Of a stretch of 64,000 bases of DNA, positions 10,091 through 19,816 are shown piece after piece (the stretch's first letter is position 1; every line of letters starts with the position of its first letter). The notes beneath the pieces were generated by a model. The model was not told where the DNA came from and ran no database searches. It worked only from the letters and a program-made list of their open reading frames with translations. The stretch covers positions 2,542,001 to 2,606,000 of the forward strand of contig CP091727.1 in assembly GCA_022009855.1 (NCBI GenBank), in the 5' to 3' direction. Source of the DNA: Lentisphaeria bacterium. GTDB lineage: Bacteria > Verrucomicrobiota > Lentisphaeria > Victivallales > Victivallaceae. The position numbers and the translations under genes are program-made.

Positions 10091-11218
10091 TCACGATATC
10101 CTGTTTCAACTTCTGATAGAATTCGAGAGCCATGAAAACAGTATCATCCATATCTAAATATTTATAGAGGCCCAGCCGGCCACCGAAAAAGAGATTGGGA
10201 TACTGTTGTTCCGCCATGATTTTGTAATTAGAATAAAGTTTTTTATTTTTTTCGGTGAGAACAGGATAATATGGTTCGTCTCCTCTGCCGGCAAAGCGAG
10301 AATACTCTTTGAAAATAATGGTTTTTCCGGTATCAGGGCGTTCGGGATGATAATGTTTAAACTCATGAATACGAGTGAAAGGCACTTTTTCATCTGCGTA
10401 ATTCATCACGGTTGTCCCCTGGTAATCGGAATAATGGAAACGTTCAATTTCAAAATCAACGGTTCGCCATTCCAGGGTACCTAATGCATAATCAAAAAAC
10501 TCATCAATGGCGCCCGTGTAAATGACAATAGCATTTGTTCCAAGCTCTTTTTTGAACTCACGCCAGTCACAGTTTGTTTTAACGGAAATCAATGGATTTG
10601 AAAGGATTTTTTTCAGCATTGTCCCATAACCGGCAAGCGGTATCCCCTCAAACTTATCAGAAAAGTAGCGATGATTGTAATTGTAGCGAATTGGCAGACG
10701 AGTAATAATATCAGCGGCTAATTCCGTGGGGGATTTTTCCCACTGCTTTATTGTATAGCCGCGGAAAAACGCTTCATATAATTTACGGCCGATTAGAGAA
10801 ACCGCTTTTTCTTCCAGATTTTGTGGATTTGTGATGTGTTCTTTCGCTGCTTCAGCGCAGATAAATTTCTCTGCTTCTCGAGGTGACAGTGCCGTGTGAT
10901 AAAATTGATTAATTGTACTCAAATTCATTGGAAGAGTATAAACTTCTCCTTGATAGGTAGTCCAAACGCTATGCCGGTACTCATTAAATGTATCAAAGCG
11001 GTTGACATACTCCCAGACTGTAACGTCAGAAGTGTGAAAGATGTGTGATCCGTATTTATGATACTCAACTCCTGTTTCCGGATCGATTTCAGACCAGCAG
11101 TTCCCGCCGATATGATTACGGCGATCAATGACTGTTACCGGCTGCTTCAGATCTTCAGCAATTCGTTCTGCAACAACGCTTCCAAAAAACCGGCTCCCAC
11201 AATAATAACAGGTTTCAT
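10077..11218 (-). CDS. glf: UDP-galactopyranose mutase
   Basis: Flavoenzyme converting UDP-galactopyranose to UDP-galactofuranose in the cytoplasm. The true start is at 11218: AAGGAGGTCC lies 4-13 bases upstream and MKPVIIVGAG begins the FAD-binding Rossmann fold. A run of six T on the coding strand (11184-11189) is one base short, breaking the frame before FGSVVAERIAEDL. Downstream are VIDRRNHIGGNCWSE, VEYHKYGSHIFHTSD, the substrate-loop motif FFRGYTIKQWEKSPTEL, and the C-terminal FFGGRLGLYKYLDMDDTV. The length of about 380 is normal. The ATG overlaps the stop of the preceding transferase as ATGA. It supplies the donor for the two GlfT2-like transferases. Confidence 0.93.
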
Positions 11219-12433
11219 TTTTGGACCTCCTTATTAAGAATGACATTGTATACTTTTATTTTTTTGCACAAAAGGGGCAAGTAAAATTTATTTCGGAAAT
11301 AATCGTCCAGGATAATGACCCTGTGCGGATGAAAGATCGTATAAATTTTTGCATAGAGCCCCATTACTATGCGAAAAGGGAAAAAATATGGCAGCCGGAT
11401 AACTCTGCTATTTTGACCGAAACGCTCTTGAAAAATTTTGATATGCTGATATTCCGAAGTTATAAAGAGTTTGGGATCATCAGACTTCCAGGAAAAAACA
11501 TTGGTATAATCTTCAAAATTCAGTTCATCCCGGTATTTTCTTTTATGTCCAGCAAGACCATCCCGAATGCCCATTTCGTATAGTTTAGCAGTCTTATGAA
11601 AACCATGCAGATGAAAATAGTAGCACTTCAGTTTTTGCCGGAATATAATACTCTGAAGTTGGTCTGGAAAGTATTTTTTTAAACAACCAAACACAGTTAG
11701 CTGCATCATAATATCTGATCCAGGTCGCAGGTTTCTGTATGTTGGTTGGATGACGAATCATGGAAGAAGGAATTCCATATACGGAAAAACCGGCATGTGC
11801 CAGACGCAAACACCATTCCACGTCATCATAATGAATGAAAATATCAGCAAAAATTCCGACCTTTCGAATCACATTGACTTGCGTCAGCAGTGAGGCGGCC
11901 GCGCAATATTGTACTAGGAGAGGAACCTTTGGTACATTTTCAATCTTTTTCTCCATGAAAATTCAGTATGAAGCCGCCATTCTTGAGGTTGACCCATGCG
12001 CCGACTTCGACTACTTGATTGGGGCTTTCCTGTGAAATAATCATGGAGCCGAGGGCTCCCCAGTTTATTTTTTGTGCATTCAGGTCCGCAGCCGCCTTCA
12101 ACAATTCCGAAAGCGTATTATCATTGATCTCGGCATCATCATCAAGCAGCCAAACGGGGCACGAGTCCTTGTAATGATTCAAGACATACTGCATCCCTGT
12201 GCGGAATCCCCCGGAACCGCCTTCATTTCTCGTTAGTCCAATACAAATTCCAGAGCTGCCGACCAGTGTCTGAAAGTGTTGCACAATTTTCTGAGAGCAA
12301 CCGTTTAGTACCAGGACGATGAACAGGGCCTGATTTTTTTTAGTTGGTTGATTTGTTTTTCACAGGCCTCTGTCCCCATCGTGACGATGACAACAGGAAT
12401 TAACTCCTGCGGTTGTTCAATTTTGCAGACCAT
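11215..12433 (-). CDS. GlfT2-like galactofuranosyltransferase (GT2), frameshifted
   Basis: GT2 enzyme likely adding galactofuranose from UDP-Galf. Pieces in order are IPVVIVTMGTEACEKQINQL, IGLTRNEGGSGGFRTGMQYV, the catalytic WLLDDDAEI, FIHYDDVEWCLRLAHAGF, and a C-terminal helical region with YYFHLHGFHKTAKLYEMG. The DDD, DDxEW and later His (MIRHP) match the GlfT2 pattern. The frame changes three times: near 12295-12340, near 11945 and near 11680, at A/T runs. Restored length is about 400. The start at 12433 overlaps the end of the glycyl radical enzyme gene, and the stop overlaps the glf start, so the operon is tightly packed. Confidence 0.75.
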
Positions 12434-14604
12434 ACTTATGCCTGTTGATGATATGTTGTTGATATTCTGGTGCCAGTTCACAAAAATAACCGCTCCAGCC
12501 CCAAACTCGAACAATCAGATTTTGATGTCTTTCTGGATGCTTTACTGCATCTTCGAGTACAGCTGCATCAAGGACATTCAATTGGAGTTGTTGATTTTTC
12601 AGTTTGACAAAATATTTAACCAGTTGGGCTAATTTTTCGATTCCATCGGGAGAATTGAATACAGAATGGCCTAGTTCGATGGTAACTGGGCCGCCATTGT
12701 ATATTTTTGAATAGTCGATATGTGAGAACGATTTGAATACACTCAATATTCCCTTGACTTTGACACCTTGAGCCGGAGCAAGACTTGCTCCTAACGGAGT
12801 CCCGGAGCGTCGGCCATCTGAAGTCGCTTTAACAACCGGTTCTAACAACACTCCGTCTAATTTGGGATCTGCCAACCAGATATAATACATGGCACTTCCG
12901 GTTCCGGGACGGATTCGATCATGGGGCCGCGTGAATTTTTCCGCCGCATCAGCAAAAGCATCGAACAGAAAAGTCAATTCTTTATCAACAGAATCATCAT
13001 CATTCCCGATTTTGGGGAAATCAAATTCCAAATGACGACGATAATCCTCCATATCTTCAAAGTTGGCATTTGCGGCAGAGACCAGTTTTTTTCAGCCCAT
13101 TCATTCCTTCGTCTTGCCAGATTCCCAGAATTGCTCGAAGTTGGTCTGCTCCATTGGCGCTACCAGCCCCGTGGATACCTGAATTGCGATATTTCGCTGA
13201 ACGTGTGACATCTTGTTTTTTCTCCAGACAACCATCATAAAATAATGAGATAAATGGAGCTGGCTCTTTTACGAAATGATTGTATCTTTTTATTCTTCTA
13301 ATCTGGCTTTCAATATCTTCACGGATCTTTTTCCGAAAGGCAGCTTCAGAAAAATTACTTTTTCTCACCAGCTGGCGTAACGAACGATCAACTGCAGCAG
13401 GAAAAGAAACCGCTCCCTGATTCACCACTCCGCATTCTTTACCAGGGATAATGAATTCCCAACAAGCCGCAACAGTGTAATCTCTGGCATCTTCAAGATC
13501 GTATCCGTGACGCACTAAAGCGGGAATGATTACTTCATCATTGGAATATTGAGGGAATCCCAATCCCACTTTTGTCAGTTCACACGCAAGTTGCAATAAA
13601 TCATCCGGTGTGTTGCTGTCGATTCGAAGATTAACTTTGGGATCAATCAGTTGCAGATCACGTGAGGTTTCCAGAATCATATAAGTCAAATCATTGATTC
13701 CGTTAGTCCCATCTTTCTTACACCCGCCCAGCATCAGACTCAAGCCATTGTCTCCCTGCTGTACAATGGAGCACAAGTCATTATCCCTGTTCAGCGCAAT
13801 AAAAAACTCTGCGAGCAGTTCCTTGGCACTTTCACGAGTTAGAGTTCCCTTTTTCAGATCAGATTCATAATATGGGTACAAATACTGATCCATTCGTCCG
13901 AACCCGATCTGATAATAGCCGGCAAGAACGAACGATGCAGTTACAAAACGCAACGACTGTAACGCCTCGTGAAAGGTTTCTGCCGGCCCTCGTGGAACTT
14001 TATGGAGAATTTTGGCAACTTCTAAATTCCCGGCGCGTTCTGCAGCTGCGGCATAACGTTCACTCAGATCGATTACCGCCCGTGCGGCTTCGATTGCCGC
14101 ACAAAGGAAACTATGTTCCTCTTCTGTTGCGGATGTCAATTGGGTTTCCGCAACATGGATTCTTCCTTCCAGACCTTCTTTCAATAAAAGGTCATAATTC
14201 GGTGTTGTGTTGCTGAACGCCCAGTATTTTTCGTCACAAATATGATTTTTTTTCCCTAATTTAAGCAGAATTTTGTGCTTTGCCTTTTGAAATAATAGTT
14301 TGGCGGTTTTGCTTGGAGAAAACTTTTTATTTTCTCCAAACTGCCAAATTAACCATTTTCTTCCAGGTAAGACATTGGGAAGGTTCCACCGAGAACGTGT
14401 AAATGAAATTTTTTCGTCTTTAAAAACGATTGGATCTTCTAATTCACACATGAAACGTAACAGTTTTGTGTTACGCCATTCTTTGTCTCGCTGCAATCGT
14501 GGCATGGAAAAGAAGAGATCCGGCGCAAGTCCTGTCCGATATTGCCGGAATCCACGTTGTTGCACAAAGTTTCTCTCTTTTTCCAGATTTTTATTCATCG
14601 TCAT
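12417..14604 (-). CDS. Glycyl radical enzyme (pyruvate formate-lyase superfamily), frameshifted
   Basis: Oxygen-sensitive radical enzyme of about 730 residues, slightly short for the superfamily. It has QSLRFVTASFVLAGYYQIGF, then FGRMDQYLYPYYESDLKKG, a conserved block. The thiyl-radical site is at ARDYTVAACWEFIIPGKECG (Cys codon 13462-13464), where dehydratases usually have GCVEP. The C-terminal glycyl loop is RVWGWSGYF, where RVxGYS is usual. The Cys-x-Glu pairing suggests a dehydratase/eliminase rather than a formate-lyase. One frame change lies in a 7-base run at 13086-13092. The start at 14604 overlaps the activase gene by 4 bases. Its place inside a galactofuranan cluster is unusual. The substrate is unknown. 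Confidence 0.88.
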
Positions 14605-15389
14605 TCCCTTTCCTGAACTTGCGTCCCATAAATCTTTACCGGGAAATCCGGCATTGCTGCTTTCAAATCTTCTAGGACAGCAAAATTTGTCTGCAAATTA
14701 TCCGACAGTCCAAATGTTTTTCCATATACTGGATATTTTCCTCCGGCTAGAGAATTGTAAGCAAGCAGAGCAATTTCCTGTGGTTTACGCGGCAGAGCGT
14801 AAATAATCTCCCGTAACGCCTCCAAATTCTCTTTGGTGTTGGTAAGAGTCGGAATTTGTGGCAGCCTCAAAGCAAAGTCGACATTGCTCTCTGCGAGGGT
14901 CTGCAAATTTTGCAGAATCAGCTTGTTTTCAACACCGGTATACTTCTTGTGGAGGTTTTCATCGGCTAGTTTCAAGTCGAAGTAAACCAAGTCGAAATAT
15001 TCCAAAGCTTGCCTGAAAACGGCTTGTTCTGCGTAACCGGATGTATCAAGGTTTAAATGGATATCGGTAAGTTGTGACGCTACGGCAAACAAAAATTCCG
15101 GTTGTGCCAGCGGTTCGCCTCCGGAAAAGGTAACTCCTCCTCCTGTAAGCTCAAAAACGTCAGAAAAACGACGCAACTTCTTTGCCAGTTCTTCTGCGGT
15201 TATCTGTTCTCCTACCGTGCGCCCTGTCTTACAATTCCGTTCCGGCTCGAATCCTATCCCTTCGGGATTATGACACCAGAGACAACGTAACGGGCATCCT
15301 TTCAGAAATACTGTTACGCGAATACCCGGGCCGTCATTGATGGCAAACTCTTTCACATCGAAAATAATGCCGGAAGTTTGCAGATTCAT
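14601..15389 (-). CDS. Glycyl radical enzyme activating protein (radical SAM, PflA type)
   Basis: 262 residues, intact. VKEFAINDGPGIRVTVFLKG is followed by CPLRCLWCHNPEG, the CxxxCxxC motif that binds the radical-SAM 4Fe-4S cluster. TGGGVTFSGGEPLAQPEF is the SAM-binding GGE motif, and LDTSGYAEQAVF and DLVYFDLKLAD are further family markers. It would abstract hydrogen from the glycine of the neighbouring enzyme. The short length and lack of an eight-Cys insert place it with PflA-like activases rather than those with two extra ferredoxin clusters. Four-base overlap with the enzyme gene indicates translational coupling and dedicated partnership. Confidence 0.92.
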   Translation of the reverse strand: MNLQTSGIIFDVKEFAINDGPGIRVTVFLKGCPLRCLWCHNPEGIGFEPERNCKTGRTVGEQITAEELAKKLRRFSDVFELTGGGVTFSGGEPLAQPEFLFAVASQLTDIHLNLDTSGYAEQAVFRQALEYFDLVYFDLKLADENLHKKYTGVENKLILQNLQTLAESNVDFALRLPQIPTLTNTKENLEALREIIYALPRKPQEIALLAYNSLAGGKYPVYGKTFGLSDNLQTNFAVLEDLKAAMPDFPVKIYGTQVQERE

Positions 15390-17253
15390 TTTTTATTCCC
15401 AAATAAACATTCCAGAATTCACGAGACGTCAATTTGGGGTATGCCTGTGCAAAATCTTCTTGAAGTTTATTATAATTTTTGTTTATGTGATCCAATGCCT
15501 TGAAAAATTCTTTTTTCAAGGCCTTTTCCTGTGCCGCATCATAAATGAAATGCTGATATTTGCGAGTTACCGGATTAATTATTTTTACTTCTTTCTTGAG
15601 CATGAGAGAAGAAATGTTAACTGCGAGAATGAAAGGAGGTGCTATTTCCGCTATACCCCGATAGAATAAACTCGGGACGTTCCAATGTTGAAAATAGTAG
15701 CGTACCAATCTCTTCATGAATTTGTTGTAAAAATTTTCCTTTTTATCTTGTTGCAGATTTTCTGGATAATCGACCGTGGAGGAGGCAATGGAGGCAATGT
15801 CATCCGCAGGATTTCATCTTCGTGGACGATATCTTGTGAGGGAATTTCTCGGGCGATTGCACCGAGGCGATTTAGGAGTTTTTCGGGATTCGTTTCGAAA
15901 AATGCAGCCCCTTTGGCAATGTCTTGCAACGCGGCAATCAGCAACTTAAGCCCTGGATAATTATGGGTTGCCAGCAAAACGTTATAGTATTCCATCATTT
16001 CAGTAATCCATCTTTTCTGATTTTGCGGATAGTAAAATCCGGCAATGAAAAAGGTATTTTTGATCATCCAATAACATTCTGTGATAATTCCAACACGGAA
16101 ATCAAAGGACGCATGCCAGATGCAAATCCCGTTCATCGCGATGTGAGGTGTCCCTTGATTACGCCAGCCCCATTCCAAATCATCTCCGCGGATGAACAGA
16201 GGTAAGGGTAATTTTTTTTCTTTAACCAATGAAAGAGGGAAAGAACAGAAAAACCATGCCCCATCTGTTTTATTCACAGCATCTTGAACAAACAGTTCCT
16301 GTGGAATATGATTGGTTAGCAAAATCTGATCTGTTTTATTCAGGTCAAGATCGTGAGGGAGATAAGCGGTTGCCAAAATACCATTTCGTACTGCCAGATT
16401 CTCAAAAAACATGTTTTTGTGTTCGTTACGCAACATGGCACCGTCGATAAATGCATTCCGGAATTCTTTCTTCAAATAGTTGGCAAGAAGCCATGTTCTT
16501 TTCAAAGACTCAGGGAAGATTTCCACATCATCATCGAACAAGATCAAACGATCAAATGAATCAGGAGCATCCATTGCCTCGATGATTCCCCGGGTAAACC
16601 CACCGGCTCCCCCGGAATTATTATTATAAATAATCGTTATATTATCGGTATTCTTAGACAGGTCTAAAGTTTTTCCATTATCAATAACGTAAAAATGGGC
16701 ATGGGAAGAAAAATCTTTGTCGTTGCAGAAATATTTTTTATCTTCTCGATATTTTTATATACATATCCTTCGCGCTTGAAGCTGCAACAGATTAAGGCAA
16801 CTCTGTCACAAAAATTACTTGCCTTATCCGTGTACCATCCGCAGTGTGTTAAACACATGGAACTTTCTTGAGGAAAAGCAGGGAAAAATAAATACCTTCC
16901 GCTTTCGTCACATCCGGCAGTTCGATGGTATTTTCTCCCGCCGAAAGCTGTTTAGAAAGTAACAACTGACGCTGAGGGCCAAAAATATAATTGGTATTGC
17001 AGCTCCATATCTGTACTTCACATGATGAAGAGACATCTATTTTAAGGAAAATTTTACCAAGATCGCAAAACTGGTAATATTTTTGGGCTGCAAATAGATT
17101 CATCCACGTATCAAATTGCCATATGGAGACTGGCTGTAAGACGTTCTGATAACTTACACAAGCTGACTTTTTACGAAGAAAGAGCTCTTGAAAGTCTGCA
17201 AATTCCGGTGTCGGCATTGCGATATCTGAAAGAAGATAGAGCGTATTTAACAT
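15334..17253 (-). CDS. GlfT2-like galactofuranosyltransferase with N-terminal beta domain, frameshifted
   Basis: Restored length is about 620-640 residues, like mycobacterial GlfT2. The N-terminus (MLNTLYLLSDIAMPTPEFAD) leads into a beta-rich domain with FLKIDVSSSCEVQIWSCN. Next come SNFCDRVALICCSFKREGYV, the catalytic LILFDDDVEIFPESL, LFIRGDDLEWGWRNQG and a His in GICIWHASFDF, matching the DDD, DDxEW and His of GlfT2. The frame breaks near 16855, 16700 and 15720. A further missing A in the run at 15388 would end the gene as ...GIKK with an ATGA overlap on the activase start. It begins 15 bases after the damaged permease gene. It probably polymerises galactofuranose. Confidence 0.75.
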
Positions 17254-17267
17254 AAACAAATTTCCTC

Positions 17268-18047
17268 TCATTTATGAGTTTCTAAGACTGCAAAAAATTT
17301 TCTGATTCGAAACGGCCAAGTTATGGTTCGACCGATTTCATAGGAATAGGAATTCAATGTTCGATCTTTTTCTGCAGCGGCCCGCGGAAACGCTCCGGGA
17401 CCGCCTGCAGCGGATAAAAAGATCGGCATCATGAAAAGAGAATTTGCAGTATGACGTCGATCAGATACTGAGGAGCCCGGGGATAGCCCGAGTGACGCGA
17501 CAAAATAGGAGATCCCCAGACTGAAAATCGCCAGCGGCAGCAGCACAAGAGGCAGCAGCAACATGGTGAAACTGATTTTACCGAAAATGAAAATAGTTCC
17601 CAAAAACAGAAGAACAAACCAGACCATGCCGAGAATCAGACTTGCCACAACCTGGGTCAGCGGAAGGATTTCCAGCGGAAAGATTACCTTCTTCACGAAG
17701 TTCGGGTTTGCAACAACTACGCCGCAGGAATTGCTGACGCTTTCGGAAAAGATGTTGAACATCGCCATCCCGCAGAACATGATGATCGCAAATGCTCCAC
17801 GACCGCCGCCGGTATCGATCCCCCAGCGCGCTTTGAACACCACGCTGAAAACGAATGTGTAGACACAGAGCATCATCAAAGGATGAACGAAACTCCAGAT
17901 CAGTCCCAGAAAAGATCCCCGGTAGCGGGAGGCGATGTTGCGTACAATCAGACTCCGCAGAAGAAAACGGTTCGTCCAGACGATCTGAAAGAACAACAGC
18001 GGATTCCACAATATCTTCAGTTTTTGTAGGTAATTTTTCAGCTGCAT
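17268..18047 (-). pseudogene. ABC-2 polysaccharide export permease (Wzm-like), C-terminus damaged or replaced
   Basis: The first 190 residues are a good permease: LLRSLIVRNIASRYRGSFLG, LIWSFVHPLMMLCVYTFVFS, NPNFVKKVIFPLEILPL and several hydrophobic helices. After FVASLG the frame breaks more than once. The expected motif (FFMMPIFYPLQAVPERFRGP) can be reassembled from other frames near 17380-17440. The final 50-60 residues that normally follow are absent, replaced by an unrelated tail that ends just before the next gene. No ATPase gene accompanies it on this strand. This suggests loss by deletion or recombination in addition to base-calling errors. It may be non-functional or may share the ATPase at 8313. 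Confidence 0.65.
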
Positions 18048-18486
18048 GACTCTTATGGCTTGTTTTTATGGCTTCGGGTGGAGGGAATACGGTCCGTTCT
18101 TTCTCGAAAAACAAAAACTTTGAATTTTCGGGCTGTGGTATCTTTTTTACTGCCTGTGGCCGTTTCTGCTCTACGGAGAAGTTCTTGTGTGCCAAGTGAG
18201 CGCAAAAAGACGTTGCGGCTGCTCGATGATTCAGAATGATCCTGTCTGTTTTTCTTTCTGAAAAAAATTCTCCGCCCCTCCTGCCTGCATCAATTTTTAT
18301 GCTTATTCCTGTTATCCTGTTTTCTGTTGCCCGGTATCGGCTGCCCACTGCTGGATGTCGGATGTTGATCCTGCATCTGAAAAGCCTTCCCCGCCTCCCG
18401 GGAACGAAGTCCCAGGACCCTGTATCACATGTCCGGAAACGTGCCGCCGTGAACCGTCTATAAACTACACCGGGCTTGTATATATT
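18048..18486. other. Intergenic stretch without a recognisable gene
   Basis: About 440 bases between the LacI stop codon and the minus-strand permease start. It should contain the promoter of the minus-strand polysaccharide operon. A weak TTGAAA-17-TAGTTT reads leftward near 18463-18491, but nothing convincing is seen. Base composition begins to return to the GC-rich background here. Confidence 0.4.
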
Positions 18487-19575
18487 TCAAGTTGCCGGTT
18501 TTCCGTTTTTACAAAAAGATGAATGATTTGTAAAGTGGTCGAGACGGTTTCGATATTGCCGGATCGGTTTTGTGTTGCGCTTGTCCGGGGACCGCATCAT
18601 CTTGCATTTCCGACATCCATGGCGGTGCAGGGGGCCGGTGGACTCGCGGAGAATCAGCCTGGTCGGTACGACGATCTGACTTTCTCCCTTTTCGCCATTG
18701 ATCTCCAGCAGAAGCTGGTCAAGCGCTTTCCGCACCAGTTCGGGATAGTCGAAGGCGAATGCCGTGAGCGGCGGCGACTGGAACGGCGTGACCGCGGGTT
18801 CCTCATAGACGATGAGCGAAACATCCCGGGGAATCTCCCTGCCACAGTCCCAGATTGTCTTGGTGCAGCGCGAAATCCATTCGATCGGGATCAGAATGAA
18901 GGCGGTGAATCCCTCTTCCAGCAGAGTGCGGAGGTGCATTTCCATCTCTTCCGGACTGCTCGCGCAGATGTTGCGGACCGATTCCCGTATGCCGTATTGC
19001 CCGGCGATGCGGTAGAACTCATCCAGGCCGCGGTTGCGTTCCCGGTCGGTGGATACCGGTCCGCGCAACCGGGCGATCTTCCGGTGTCCCAGCGCAACGA
19101 GGTGTTCCAGCGCCTGCCGGCTCTCGCCGTCCGCGTCGGGGAAGACCGAACTCACGTGGTCGAGCGCCCAGCCGAAATTGTTGAGGACCACCAGCGGAAT
19201 ATTGTGCCGTTTCCCCATTCGCTGGAAATCAGCTCGCCGACGGCGATGGCGCCGTCGATCAGCTGGCTGTCGAGGACTGGAACGTCGTTGCGCGGAAAAA
19301 CGGCCATGTGAAGTTTGCGCTCTCGGGTCTGCACGATGATTTCGTCGACGAAAGCGTCGAATGCGTATTGAAACCACGGCACCAGCACGCCGATGGTTTT
19401 CGTATGTTTGCCGGAGGTGTTCCGGTAGTTCAGCTTCTTCGCCAGCGTGAGCACTTTCTCCCGGATCTCCGGCGCGACATCCGGCTTCCGGTTCAAGGCA
19501 CGGGAAACCTGCGAGATCGAAATTCCCAGATTCGCAGCGATATCCCGTAATGTTGTTTTTTCTGATCGGACTCAT
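18487..19575 (-). CDS. LacI family transcriptional regulator, frameshifted
   Basis: The DNA-binding domain reads TLRDIAANLGISISQVSRAL NRKPDVAPEIREKVLTLAKK after repairing a run of six A near 19557, giving a start at 19575 (MSPIRK). The next block is NTSGKHTKTIGVLVPWFQYA with VDEIIVQTRERKLHMAVFPR. The frame changes again in the GGGG run near 19217, before the ligand-binding half (NIPLVVLNNFGWALDHVSSV, EHLVALGHRKIARLRGP, EIPRDVSLIVYEEPAVTPFQ, LILRESTGP). About 340 residues. It is divergent to the prepilin/hydrolase unit starting at 19817 and is the likely sugar-responsive repressor of that unit. Confidence 0.82.
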   Translation of the reverse strand: MSPIRKNNITGYRCESGNFDLAGFPCLEPEAGCRAGDPGESAHAGEEAELPEHLRQTYENHRRAGAVVSIRIRRFRRRNHRADPRAQTSHGRFSAQRRSSPRQPADRRRHRRRRADFQRMGKRHNIPLVVLNNFGWALDHVSSVFPDADGESRQALEHLVALGHRKIARLRGPVSTDRERNRGLDEFYRIAGQYGIRESVRNICASSPEEMEMHLRTLLEEGFTAFILIPIEWISRCTKTIWDCGREIPRDVSLIVYEEPAVTPFQSPPLTAFAFDYPELVRKALDQLLLEINGEKGESQIVVPTRLILRESTGPLHRHGCRKCKMMRSPDKRNTKPIRQYRNRLDHFTNHSSFCKNGKPAT

Positions 19576-19729
19576 TCCCGATGCCTTCTGTTTCGTGTTG
19601 CCGTGTATAAGATGGCGGTGATTTCGTCAGGATGCAAGTGCAGGACACGAATTTTCCGCAAGATGATTTTCACCCGCCCCGGGAGATTTTGTGTTTGCGG
19701 TTTTTGCGGAATTTTTCGGCGTGCAGGAG

Positions 19730-19758
19730 TTGCTTATTTCCTTTTTTTCGAGTATAAT
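19730..19758 (+). promoter_or_regulatory. Promoter for the 19817 prepilin/hydrolase operon
   Basis: TTGCTT and TATAAT are separated by 17 bases, and the -10 ends 58 bases before the start codon. It lies in the divergent region shared with the LacI gene. Confidence 0.7.
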
Positions 19759-19816
19759 GAAAAACAGGACAGCACGATGTTTCACAATGTGAAGGTTGGT
19801 TCAGTAGGGAGAAAAA

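Noticed and set aside
10077..11246. Start of glf at 11246
   Set aside because: The frame from 11246 lacks the GAGFFG fold start; a strong ribosome site and MKPVIIVGAG at 11218 show the real start with a one-base error at the T run.
12417..14604. Calling the glycyl radical enzyme pyruvate formate-lyase (pflB)
   Set aside because: It has a single catalytic Cys followed by x-Glu instead of the adjacent Cys-Cys of formate-lyase, and the context is not fermentative.
17578..18348. A 256-codon minus-strand frame upstream of the damaged permease
   Set aside because: It overlaps the permease in another frame and only its shadow is read; no motif or ribosome site.
11184..19562. Programmed frameshifting at A/T runs
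   Set aside because: Breaks occur in many unrelated genes, in both directions and also at G/C runs, without conserved slippery-site architecture; base-calling error is simpler.
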